From J054 sp965221985 (GTDB lineage: Bacteria; Pseudomonadota; Gammaproteobacteria; Steroidobacterales; GCA-2729495): a DNA stretch of 64,000 nt. Position 1 is the first letter of the stretch; the number at the start of each line of letters is the position of its first letter. A model generated the notes under the pieces. It searched no databases and was not told the origin of the DNA. It was given only the letters and a program-made list of their open reading frames with translations. A program made the translations under genes and the position numbers. This document shows positions 18,033-25,530 of the stretch, piece after piece. The stretch is from positions 310,001-374,000 of the forward strand of contig OZ244928.1 in NCBI GenBank assembly GCA_965221985.1, given 5' to 3'.

Positions 18033-19349
18033 ATGGATACCGCTAAAGCACAGAACAATATGGAAGCCGATACCAAAGTTCGCGCTCGAATGCTGCAGCT
18101 GGTCTTCGGTGGAATATTTTGCCTCCTCGGCAATCTCCTTCAGGCTAATGATTGCAGCCTAACGCCGAGCGTGCTCGTCACCGACGAAGAAACGGACCTG
18201 GTTCTATGCACTGAACAAGCATATGACAAGCTGCAGTTCAAGCCAGGGAAACGCGCAGAATTGGTTTACACCCAGGCCCTAAAGCGTTGCGCGGTAAACG
18301 ATAGGCGCCATGGCTTTCACGTAGTCCTCAAGGGCACGAGACCGGGTTCGACCAAATTTAGCGTTGAGGATAGCGACGGTCACCTACTCTGCCAGTCCAA
18401 GCTACGCATAAGACGGGCACGGGCACTCGCAGAACTGGAATGGCTAAACTCCATGCCCGCAAGCGAGGCCGAATATGTAGACGTAGAAGGCATCCGCACC
18501 CGCTATTTCGACGAGGGAACTGGAAGAGCCATCGTATTGGTTCACGGCGGTCAAGCCGGCGGGGCAAATAATAGCGCGCAAAAATGGGAGCAAAACTTTC
18601 ATAAGCTCGCGAAATCATTTCGCGTGATTGCGCTGGATCGTCTTGCCCAGGCCGGTACGGACAATCTTCCCAGTCCAGAGGATTATGCGGATTACTTCGC
18701 CCTGGACGCCAAGCATCTCGAAAACTTTATCGAGATACTCGGGCTCAGTGATGTAACTTTGGTCGGCCACTCCCAGGGCGGTTGGCCGGTAACCAGGGTG
18801 GCTTTGGACAGACCCGACTTAGTCAGCTGTGTTGTCAACGTTGATACGGTCATGGTGCCCGATGATCCGACACTAATGCGTGAAGCCCTCTCGTTCCTCA
18901 TGTACACAGCGAGAATTGTTGACCCGCCGACTGGTCCTACCGTGCATAGCGCGCGTCGGTCGATGGCATTGCGCTATCCCAGCGGGAACAACATCACCCG
19001 CGAAAAGGCGCAACGGGTTGTTGATCAATATCAACTACCGAAAACGGCCGAGGCCCGTGAAGCCATGAAGGCCTTGCGCATGACACCGCTGCATCCGAGT
19101 TTCAAAGCTTTAAAAAAACAGGCCTACGCGGAGATTGCAACGAACGCGCTGCGAGTGCCTAGTGTGGTTATATGGGGTGAGCTTGACCCGCAAGTACCGC
19201 TTGGCTTAGGTAAACAGTTTAACGACGTGCTGCTGGACAATGGTGTCAGCTCAAACTTCGTCATTATCCAAGGCGCAGGTCACGCCCCGTTTATTGAGTT
19301 CCCAAGAGCATTCAATCGGCTCGTAGTAAAAAGTTGTCAGCTTGAGTAG
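18033..19349 (+). CDS. Exported alpha/beta hydrolase with N-terminal extension
   Basis: 438 residues from the first ATG. A hydrophobic segment (LQLVFGGIFCLLGNLLQAND) follows an internal Met at residue 20 (18090), so the true start may be there, with residues 20-39 as signal peptide. A Cys-containing beta-rich region of about 100 residues precedes the hydrolase domain, which begins YVDVEGIRTRYFDEG. Catalytic features are the oxyanion segment LVHGGQAGG, nucleophile elbow GHSQGG, acid WGELDPQVP and His in GAGHAPF. Substrate and role are unknown. The two-part architecture is not one I can name. No close operon partner is seen. Confidence 0.85.
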   Translation: MDTAKAQNNMEADTKVRARMLQLVFGGIFCLLGNLLQANDCSLTPSVLVTDEETDLVLCTEQAYDKLQFKPGKRAELVYTQALKRCAVNDRRHGFHVVLKGTRPGSTKFSVEDSDGHLLCQSKLRIRRARALAELEWLNSMPASEAEYVDVEGIRTRYFDEGTGRAIVLVHGGQAGGANNSAQKWEQNFHKLAKSFRVIALDRLAQAGTDNLPSPEDYADYFALDAKHLENFIEILGLSDVTLVGHSQGGWPVTRVALDRPDLVSCVVNVDTVMVPDDPTLMREALSFLMYTARIVDPPTGPTVHSARRSMALRYPSGNNITREKAQRVVDQYQLPKTAEAREAMKALRMTPLHPSFKALKKQAYAEIATNALRVPSVVIWGELDPQVPLGLGKQFNDVLLDNGVSSNFVIIQGAGHAPFIEFPRAFNRLVVKSCQLE

Positions 19350-19445
19350 CTCGCGCAAACCTCGAAGTGTGCTCTAGCTAACCCGATGACCTTAGCTGTC
19401 ATTATCCCCGACTGAATCGTCGCTGGATACATCGAACTCGAAAAC

Positions 19446-19494
19446 GGGCGCCCACGCCTAGCTCGCAAGGAGACTTTCATTGTCGTGGGCGCCC
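19446..19494. repeat. 11-bp inverted repeat with 27-nt loop
   Basis: GGGCGCCCACG at 19446-19456 is matched by its reverse complement at 19484-19494. It lies between the alpha/beta hydrolase and the DUF1287 remnant. No T-run follows, so a terminator is not supported. It may be a recombination scar or a regulatory stem. Confidence 0.5.
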
Positions 19495-19551
19495 AACGAG
19501 AAATATCAGTTTAGCTCTGAGCAAAATTGAAGGCTTTGAAACCGTTCACAG

Positions 19552-19767
19552 TTGCACTATGGACATAATAATGCGGCCGACTATGCCCCTGGGGACCTGG
19601 TTACCTGGATATTGCCGGGGAACCTTCGACATATTGGTATAGTCACAGATAGAAGCAGCAGCGACGGTCGTCGCTTGCTGATTGTGCACAACATTGGCGT
19701 TGGGCCGAAGCTTGAAGATATGCTGTTTCAGTATCCCATCACTGGACACTATCGGTACGCGCACTGA
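19552..19767 (+). pseudogene. Remnant of a DUF1287 protein (C-terminal third)
   Basis: The 71-codon frame encodes only the C-terminal part of a DUF1287 domain: HNNAADYAPGDLVTWILPG, LRHIGIVTDR, LLIVHNIGVGPKLED and the ending ITGHYRY match the family's conserved tail. Full members are about 170-200 residues with a signal peptide. Here an in-frame TGA stands at 19537, just upstream, and the only starter is a TTG. No upstream half was recognised in any frame between 19350 and 19551. This is best read as a 5'-truncated relic left by a deletion. Confidence 0.75.
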
Positions 19768-19797
19768 CGCACTTGGCGAAGGATTGAATACAGATCC

Positions 19798-20097
19798 ATG
19801 CAGATATTGCGAACGCTGTTGCTTAGCCTAGTGCTCGTTGCCTGCTCAAACGCCGAACACGAGACTCATGACGGAAAGCCGCAGGTCGTACAATGTAGTG
19901 ACTCTAAGAGCTATTCCTGCGCTGATATCTATAGGCCGGTATGCGCCACTCGAGACAATGGCGTGCGCTGTGTAACAACACCCTGCGACTCAACCGAAAC
20001 AGCCACCTATCCGAATGATTGCGCGGCTTGCGCGGATGAACGGGTCTACTCCTACATAGACGGCGCTTGCCAGGATCACAAGATCGACAGCGAATAG
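19798..20097 (+). CDS. Small Cys-rich lipoprotein with Kazal-like domain
   Basis: 99 residues. The N-terminus has a lipobox (LLSLVLVAC), predicting a lipid-modified Cys at about residue 16. The mature part contains eight further cysteines in a Kazal-type pattern: YRPVCATRDNGVRC, TTPC, TYPNDCAACADERV and YSYIDGAC. Kazal-like modules are usually small protease-inhibitor or structural folds, so an envelope protease inhibitor is possible but unproven. It lies 30 bp after the DUF1287 remnant and 27 bp before the next gene on the same strand. Confidence 0.75.
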   Translation: MQILRTLLLSLVLVACSNAEHETHDGKPQVVQCSDSKSYSCADIYRPVCATRDNGVRCVTTPCDSTETATYPNDCAACADERVYSYIDGACQDHKIDSE

Positions 20098-20124
20098 CTA
20101 AGACATATTGCTTGAGTTCTTTAA

Positions 20125-20565
20125 ATGACAACTAGTACAAGAATTATAGTCAATAATGAAGTTGAATCACTCCACGATTTTTTGGTCGGCTGGTTTTCAG
20201 GGGCAACTTCTAAAGAATGTTTTCAAGACGAGTTCTTGAATCGCTTTGACCGGGAATTCCTATTGGTGCCGCCCTCCGGCAAACTGCTCAACTTGGCGGA
20301 ATTAGCGGAATCTATCCACGCTGCTTATGCAAGCAACCCTGAATTTCGTATCGAGATTCGCAATACGAAGGTCCGCCGCATCTTCGGCAACAAGATTCTT
20401 GCCACCTATGAAGAATGGCAACGCAATGCCCTGGCATCGAGTCCGGCTGACAACGGCAGAATAGCTACGGCCCTATTTCAAAGAGCGGCGCCACTGCGGT
20501 GGCTACATATCCATGAAACTTGGTTGCCGGAAGCGCAGACGCGTGCTGATGCCTACGATTTCTAA
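20125..20565 (+). CDS. NTF2-like (DUF4440/SnoaL-type) hypothetical protein
   Basis: A 146-residue soluble protein without signal peptide. The pattern of an N-terminal helix pair, F-x-D-R-F-D-R-E-F-L-L-V-P-P-S-G-K, the L-A-E-L-A-E-S-I-H helix and the final strand W-L-H-I-H-E-T-W-L-P-E fits the NTF2-like fold common in small ketosteroid-isomerase-type proteins. No catalytic residues can be assigned. It is followed by a shared terminator at 20621-20648. Confidence 0.65.
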   Translation: MTTSTRIIVNNEVESLHDFLVGWFSGATSKECFQDEFLNRFDREFLLVPPSGKLLNLAELAESIHAAYASNPEFRIEIRNTKVRRIFGNKILATYEEWQRNALASSPADNGRIATALFQRAAPLRWLHIHETWLPEAQTRADAYDF

Positions 20566-20614
20566 AGACCGACTTACCTATTTACGTGATCATCAGAAAA
20601 CTTAAGGCGGATGC

Positions 20615-20653
20615 AAAAAAGCCCGGCCACAATCAATCGTGGCCGGGCCTTTC
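20615..20653. terminator. Bidirectional Rho-independent terminator
   Basis: GCCCGGCCAC (20621-20630) and GTGGCCGGGC (20639-20648) form a 10-bp stem with an 8-nt loop. AAAAAA lies on the left (a T-tract for the minus strand) and CTTTCT on the right. It serves aqpZ from the minus side and probably the NTF2-like gene from the plus side. Confidence 0.9.
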
Positions 20654-20671
20654 TAGGCAATTGAAGCCACT

Positions 20672-21361
20672 CTAGTCTTGTTCACCGCCAATCAAGCGAT
20701 ACATGACAGCGCCAAGCAACGCACCGGCGATGGGAGCTACCCAAAATAGCCATAGCTGCGCTAGGGCCCAGTCGCCAACAAATAGGGCAACGCCGGTACT
20801 GCGTGCCGGGTTTACCGAGGTATTGGTCACCGGAATACTGATCAAGTGAATCAGCGTTAAACCTAGACCGATCGCCAAAGGCGCGAAGCCAGCCGGCGCA
20901 CGCGCATCTGTTGCGCCGAGAATGATGAGCAGAAACATCGCCGTCATTACGATCTCGGTGATCAATGCCGCAACCAGAGAATATCCTCCGGGAGAATGTT
21001 CGCCGTAGCCATTAGAGGCGAAACCCGCGGACACCTCAAAGCCCGCTTGGCCACTCGCGATCAGATACAACACGCCGCCGGCAATAACCGCACCCACTAC
21101 CTGGGCCGCGATGTAGGGCAACAACTGTCCTGCCGGAAACCGGCCACCGGCCCACTGGCCGATAGACACGGCTGGGTTCAGATGACAGCCCGAGATGTGG
21201 CCGATGGCATAGGCCATCGTGACCACGGTTAAACCAAAAGCCAGCGACACGCCCAGCAGACCGATTCCAACATCAGGGAAAGCAGCCGCCAAAACCGCGC
21301 TGCCGCAGCCTCCGAGCACTAACCAAAACGTACCAAAACATTCCGCAATATATTTATTCAC
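20672..21361 (-). CDS. aqpZ: Aquaporin Z
   Basis: A water channel with six membrane helices and both NPA loops (HLNPAVSIG and SVNPARSTG). The conserved segments GTFWLVLGGCGSAVLAA and FASNGYGEHSPGGYS closely follow E. coli AqpZ. The start is set at the GTG at 21361: AGGGGG lies 8 nt upstream, and the resulting 229 residues match the usual AqpZ length (about 231), beginning VNKYIAECFGTF. A longer frame from ATG 21403 adds 14 residues without family support and has no ribosome site. The gene is single and ends at the bidirectional terminator. It probably aids osmotic adjustment. Confidence 0.96.
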   Translation of the reverse strand: MNKYIAECFGTFWLVLGGCGSAVLAAAFPDVGIGLLGVSLAFGLTVVTMAYAIGHISGCHLNPAVSIGQWAGGRFPAGQLLPYIAAQVVGAVIAGGVLYLIASGQAGFEVSAGFASNGYGEHSPGGYSLVAALITEIVMTAMFLLIILGATDARAPAGFAPLAIGLGLTLIHLISIPVTNTSVNPARSTGVALFVGDWALAQLWLFWVAPIAGALLGAVMYRLIGGEQD

Positions 21362-21731
21362 TAATTGTTCCCCCTGCTCGTCAAAAAAGAAGTCCGTTTT
21401 CATCGGGATTTGCGGCTCAGGACGATCTATTACTCCCAATTGATCGGTAGTACCCCGTCAAGATCATCTCAGCCAACTTACAATGCCTACGCTCCTGTTC
21501 GTGGCTAAGTTGCCGAACACATATAGACCACGAGCGTTCTTTTGGCAAATTATCATCTGGAACTTTCTAATCTCGAAATCGAAAAAGATGTAAAAACGAA
21601 ACGGAGCGCCGAGGGGATCGGGGCCAGCTGTCGCGTGTCAACCAGCCGTAAACCAAGGATATTCCTAAGTCGGCGCGCAAGGCAATGAGTGCTTCTGCGC
21701 CTCGGATTCCTAGCCCGTATCACTGCGCAAC
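21362..21731. other. Intergenic region upstream of aqpZ
   Basis: About 370 bp between aqpZ and the end of the M48 gene. It should hold the aqpZ promoter and the 3' end of the M48 transcript. No gene, strong hairpin or repeat was seen. Confidence 0.6.
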
Positions 21732-22550
21732 TTACAACCGCGCGCGCCTATCCCCCACTACGTAGTCATGTTTGCGCATCAATTCATTGATGGCGGCAAT
21801 TCTATCCTTAGCTTCTGGATGAGAAGAAAAATAATGACTCAGCGCAAAATCGAAGCCGATATCTTCCTTAGCCACCGCTTCAAAGAATTCTGTGGCGCCG
21901 GCAATATGACCATAGTGACAATTGATGATTTCCAGGGCCGTTGCATCGGCGGCGCGTTCACGCTTCTGCGAATGTTGGGCTTCTTCAAGACTACTAACCG
22001 GGGCCATGAATTTCGACAAATCAGAATTCGCACCGGTGAAAACAATGGCCAGTGCCATCAAAACGATGCGGCGACCCATGGAACGCAAATGATCTCGGTT
22101 CTTAAAGTGACCCAATTCGTGAGCAAGCACAAAAGCAAGCCCGTTTTCTGACTGAACCTGATCGAGCAGACCGGACCACAACACCATCTGACCGCCAGGC
22201 ATGGCGAAGGCGTTGCTTAGGTCCTCGGCCATGACGTTTAGCTTGACTGAGTAGCCCACGTCGACACACTGCATCAGCTCATCGAGCAGTCCGCGCACGG
22301 CCTCGGTCCGTTCATCGTCCAGCAGCTCGGCTTCACCAACGCCTAAGGAATCCAGGCCCATGGATTCGAAAATCGCCATTTCTTGTTCCGGCGAAATGTA
22401 CTCCACCGCCTGATCTACCAGTAAGCCCAAGAAAAAATAAACCGCGACCAGCAACAGGGCCGAGCCCAATACCAATACAATGAACTCTCGTGCGGGATGC
22501 TCGTGGGAGATATTGCTATTGTTTTCCGGTAAGACAGGCTCGTACTTCAT
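21732..22550 (-). CDS. M48-family zinc metallopeptidase, membrane-anchored
   Basis: 272 residues. A membrane helix lies near residues 24-46 (FIVLVLGSALLLVAVYFFLG). The peptidase domain has FAMPGGQMVLWSGLL and the zinc motif HELGH (in VLAHELGHFKNRDH), with the third-ligand Glu expected in the QKRERAADATALEI segment. The body should face the periplasm. It is the last gene of a three-gene set with two YbjQ-family genes and starts 6 bp after the second. The arrangement suggests envelope-stress or quality-control work. It differs from the lipoprotein M48 gene at 34573-35334, which is more like LoiP/BepA. Confidence 0.88.
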   Translation of the reverse strand: MKYEPVLPENNSNISHEHPAREFIVLVLGSALLLVAVYFFLGLLVDQAVEYISPEQEMAIFESMGLDSLGVGEAELLDDERTEAVRGLLDELMQCVDVGYSVKLNVMAEDLSNAFAMPGGQMVLWSGLLDQVQSENGLAFVLAHELGHFKNRDHLRSMGRRIVLMALAIVFTGANSDLSKFMAPVSSLEEAQHSQKRERAADATALEIINCHYGHIAGATEFFEAVAKEDIGFDFALSHYFSSHPEAKDRIAAINELMRKHDYVVGDRRARL

Positions 22551-22556
22551 AGTCGA

Positions 22557-22997
22557 CTAGGCATAAATGGCGGTGCCGTAAGCCAATACCTCCACGGAAC
22601 CCACCTGATTGCCCTTACCTTTGTAGATGGACGAAGTTTCAATACGCAGATTAATGATCTGTGTTGCGTCAGCACAGGATTCTTTCATTCGCAGTATGGC
22701 TTCTCTTCGGGCCCTATCGACAAGAGTCTCGTAAGCGCGCACGTTGCCGCCGAAAAAGGCTCGCAGTGAGGCGAGCATACGCTTGAAATAGTCAACAGAT
22801 ACCACAACCTGGCCCTGCACCAGGCGCACGTCGCGGACTGTGCCGAGCTCCCCGACTGGACGCTTACTGCTCGTCATCACCAGGTTTACCTGTTTTTGCT
22901 CACGCAGAGCAATGGACTTGTAATGTTTGCGCTCAAGAAATTGACCGATCACAAACCCCAAAGCGATAAGAAATACGAAAATATATAGATCGATCAT
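22557..22997 (-). CDS. YbjQ-family protein with N-terminal membrane helix
   Basis: 146 residues. An N-terminal anchor (IDLYIFVFLIALGFVIGQFL) precedes a YbjQ/UPF0145 domain of about 100 residues, recognisable by VSVDYFKRMLASLRAFFGGNVRAYE and the ending VEVLAYGTAIYA. GGAG lies 8 nt before the ATG. YbjQ proteins form compact pentameric shells and were called heavy-metal-binding by annotation; their function is unsettled. It stands 5 bp after a soluble YbjQ gene and 6 bp before the M48 peptidase gene. Confidence 0.85.
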   Translation of the reverse strand: MIDLYIFVFLIALGFVIGQFLERKHYKSIALREQKQVNLVMTSSKRPVGELGTVRDVRLVQGQVVVSVDYFKRMLASLRAFFGGNVRAYETLVDRARREAILRMKESCADATQIINLRIETSSIYKGKGNQVGSVEVLAYGTAIYA

Positions 22998-23002
22998 GTT
23001 CT

Positions 23003-23317
23003 CTACTCCACCGTCACAGCGGTACCATAGATGTAGATCTCCGATGCGCCCGCGGTAACGGATGACGTCGAAAAACGAACATTCACTACAGCATTAGCAC
23101 CCATCTGCTTAGCTTGATCAATCATACGATTCATGGCTTCTTCTCGAGCTTCCCCGAGTAATTCGGTATAGCCTTTTAGTTCGCCGCCGACAATGTTCTT
23201 GAGCCCTGCCATAATGTCGCGTCCCGCATGTTTCGCGCGGACGGTGTTGCCTGACACCACGCCGAAACAAACGGTAATCCGCTTGCCCGGCACCTCTTCT
23301 GTATTTGTCACAAACAT
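23003..23317 (-). CDS. YbjQ/UPF0145 family protein
   Basis: 104 residues, the canonical length of the family, with the motifs FGVVSGNTVRAKHAGRDIMAG, VGGELKGYTELL, REEAMNRMIDQAKQMGANAVVNVRF and the C-terminal YIYGTAVTVE. GGGAG lies 6 nt before the ATG. It is the first gene of the YbjQ-YbjQ-M48 operon. Family function is uncertain; members assemble into ring-like oligomers. Confidence 0.93.
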   Translation of the reverse strand: MFVTNTEEVPGKRITVCFGVVSGNTVRAKHAGRDIMAGLKNIVGGELKGYTELLGEAREEAMNRMIDQAKQMGANAVVNVRFSTSSVTAGASEIYIYGTAVTVE

Positions 23318-23472
23318 CTAGATCTCCCTGAGTTTTGCTCCAATGACTTGCGTGAAGCACTTTTGGATGGCACCTCAGGCCAAGTATCTCAAGTATTTGT
23401 AAGGACTCCCGCCGACTAATTCTCAGTTGGCCGGCATCGCGGTTAGATCAACAATATCGACTGCCCACATGA

Positions 23473-24063
23473 CTACAGCTTGCCAAGCTGCCGATCATGA
23501 ATTCTTCCTAGCAACAGCAAGGCCAGTACCGCACCAGCGAGTGCATAAGCCATATCCGACTGAGTATCCCAAACATAACCCTGAGTTCCCAGAAAGGCTT
23601 CCGCGGATTCGCCGGAAGCAATGGCCACCCACCACTCCAAGAGTTCGTAAAATGCACTGAAGGCTAGACAAAAACAAACGATGAAAAAATTTCGCCAAAC
23701 AGCCGATGGAATGACCTGCTTACGAATGAGTATTTCCCGGGCAATCAAAGCTGGAACGAAGCCTTGCATGAAATGCCCCAGCTTATCGAAGTTGTTGCGC
23801 TCGGAACCCAACATGGAACCAAGCTGATCAAACAAGGGGACCTCCGCATAGGTATAGTGGCCGCCGACCATGAGTACGATGGCATGCAGAAGTATCAAGA
23901 AATAGGCCAAGGGGGTTAGCCGAAATCGATTTTCCGTTGCGGCCAGTACAACTACGGCAATGACTGCCGGGGCTGCCTCTAGGATCCAGGTGAAATAGTC
24001 TTTTGGGTTGATGGCTGACCAAATAAGCACCGCGAAAAAGCAGGCAAGCCAAAGACTCCTCAA
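23473..24063 (-). CDS. DUF2238 (YjdF-like) inner-membrane protein
   Basis: 196 residues with about six hydrophobic segments. The conserved motifs HYTYAEVPLFDQL, RNNFDKLGHFMQGF and YELLEWWVA, followed by GYVWDTQSDMAYALAG, are diagnostic of the DUF2238/YjdF family. Conserved His, Asp, Glu and Trp residues in or near the membrane suggest an enzymatic or transport role, but none is established. It follows the glsB-like gene on the same strand, with a terminator-like hairpin between them. Confidence 0.88.
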   Translation of the reverse strand: MRSLWLACFFAVLIWSAINPKDYFTWILEAAPAVIAVVVLAATENRFRLTPLAYFLILLHAIVLMVGGHYTYAEVPLFDQLGSMLGSERNNFDKLGHFMQGFVPALIAREILIRKQVIPSAVWRNFFIVCFCLAFSAFYELLEWWVAIASGESAEAFLGTQGYVWDTQSDMAYALAGAVLALLLLGRIHDRQLGKL

Positions 24064-24100
24064 CGAACCACCCCCCCGATATTCGGCAATGAATAACGCA

Positions 24101-24143
24101 AAATGACTGGTTCACCCGCATCTTAGTGCGGTGTGAACCAGTC
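24101..24143 (-). terminator. Terminator-like hairpin after the GlsB-type gene
   Basis: Arms at 24105-24120 and 24127-24143 pair over 16 bp with one bulged base and a 6-nt loop. On the minus strand the stem is followed by ATTTTG. It separates the GlsB-type gene from the DUF2238 gene. The T-run is short, so it may work partly as an attenuator. Confidence 0.6.
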
Positions 24144-24167
24144 TAATAGGCTTTGCTTCCTTGCCTG

Positions 24168-24419
24168 CTACGCCTTCTTAATCAGACCAACTATGAATAG
24201 GAGCAAGGCGGCTCCCACGGTGGCAGATATTATCGAGCCAATAATCCCACCCGCCGAGATGCCGAGTAAGCTAAAGACGAAACCACCGACCACAGCACCG
24301 AGAATACCAACAACGATATTCCCGATAAGGCCAAAGCCACCACCCTTCATTAAAGTGCCGGCCAGCCAGCCTGCGACAGCGCCGATCAACAGAAAAATTA
24401 GCAGTCCTGTTAAATCCAT
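24168..24419 (-). CDS. GlsB/YeaQ/YmgE family small membrane protein
   Basis: 83 residues starting at the ATG at 24419 (MDLTGLLIFLLIGAVAGWLA). It has three hydrophobic segments with dense Gly motifs (GGFGLIGNIVVGILGAVVGG and GGIIGSIISATVGA), the hallmark of this stress-related transglycosylase-associated family. An in-frame extension to 24446 adds nine charged residues not seen in the family. It is monocistronic with a terminator-like hairpin downstream. Function is unknown; homologues are often induced by stress. Confidence 0.9.
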   Translation of the reverse strand: MDLTGLLIFLLIGAVAGWLAGTLMKGGGFGLIGNIVVGILGAVVGGFVFSLLGISAGGIIGSIISATVGAALLLFIVGLIKKA

Positions 24420-24976
24420 AACGTAGCCTCGTTTGTTGCTAAACACCGATGACAGTTGATGGTCGCGAGCAAAAACGCGCTATGCGCAAGAGACATTGCG
24501 GGTTCACATCGAACTGTCTCGCAGTTCACTGCAGCATAGATGGCCTGGGATGTCAAAATTTAGGCTTTCATGTTGCAAGCATTCGTTGAAACACTGGCTG
24601 ATACGCTAGAAGTTTCCGCATATCTCCAAAATGCTAGCCAATGTAATTCTTGATTCGCTGGCACTACGAATAGTTCATACCAATACGTTGCAGATTCGAT
24701 TACGTGAAAAATTCCGTTAATCGGCAATTCGAGTCATAGGGCGGCCTTTATCCTGTCGCACGCGAGTTCAATAGCTAGCCTTTGGCGAGCATTAGTCAGG
24801 TAGATGCAACGAAACATCCGTGACCAATACCGTGATCAAAGATCTACCCACTTAACGATAATGTGATTTGCGCCTGGCGGAACACACAAATCTGTGAGGC
24901 AAGGAACATCAATGGTGCCAAGCATTGGGCAGGATCACGGTATCCGTATTGAACCACGCGAATACGCGTCTGCAGC
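24420..24976. other. 557-bp intergenic region between divergent genes
   Basis: No protein gene, tRNA or riboswitch was recognised. An 11-bp sequence ATACCGTGATC at 24827-24837 recurs inverted at 24933-24943, 95 bp apart, and could be a pair of regulator sites or chance. The region must contain promoters for the GlsB-type gene and the NlpC/P60 gene. An unannotated small RNA cannot be excluded. Confidence 0.5.
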
Positions 24977-25516
24977 ATGTTAGGCACCCCGAATATTCTT
25001 GTCACCACCCGCCAACTTTTTTTGATCTGCTTACTTGCAGCTCTGTCGTCTGCCTGCTCCCATAACCCACGCATCAGCGAAACTCCCTCGGCCAGGACCA
25101 ATCAAACCACGGCCAGTGCCGCCCGAAAAAGCGCCTTACAGGCACCAGGTTATCAGGCGGCGAAGATTGCCACTGGGCTGATCGGCTCTCCGTACCGCTA
25201 TGGCGGCAAGTCCCCCGCCGGTTTCGATTGTAGCGGCCTAGTATATTTTTCCTACGCCCAAATCGGCGTGTCGCTACCGAGAACCTCACGAGATCAGTAT
25301 AAGTACGCCACGCCCATCAGCTTGAAGCGTGCGCAGGCCGGCGATTTACTGTTTTTTCAGCAGGGGCCCAGAATTTCGCATGTCGCCATCTACCTAGGCG
25401 ATGGGCGCTTTGTCCATGCGCCGTCCACGGGAGGTCGAGTGTCCATTGCAAACTTGGATGATGGACACTATCGGCGCATCTTTGTTGGCGCCGGACGCAT
25501 CAATCCCGGCGTTTAG
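24977..25516 (+). CDS. NlpC/P60-family (C40) peptidoglycan hydrolase lipoprotein
   Basis: 179 residues. The N-terminus ends in a lipobox (LLAALSSAC), so lipid anchoring is predicted. The domain from about residue 60 shows IATGLIGSPYRYGGKSPAGF, the nucleophile motif DCSGLV, SLPRTSRDQY, the His motif ISHVAIYLGDGRFVHAP and the C-terminal conserved Gly-rich turn, matching the Cys-His-His NlpC/P60 triad. The likely activity is cleavage of D-Glu-mDAP bonds in peptidoglycan stems, as in MepS-type endopeptidases. It is convergent with the sensor kinase gene, 14 bp apart. Confidence 0.92.
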   Translation: MLGTPNILVTTRQLFLICLLAALSSACSHNPRISETPSARTNQTTASAARKSALQAPGYQAAKIATGLIGSPYRYGGKSPAGFDCSGLVYFSYAQIGVSLPRTSRDQYKYATPISLKRAQAGDLLFFQQGPRISHVAIYLGDGRFVHAPSTGGRVSIANLDDGHYRRIFVGAGRINPGV

Positions 25517-25530
25517 CGTCCGCTTACATA

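Noticed and set aside
17205..20670. Integron cassette array
   Set aside because: No convincing attC sites or integrase were seen; the mixed small genes alone are not enough.
24844..25101. 85-codon minus-strand frame in the 24420-24976 gap
   Set aside because: It runs into the NlpC/P60 gene, has no ribosome site, and shows no recognisable domain.
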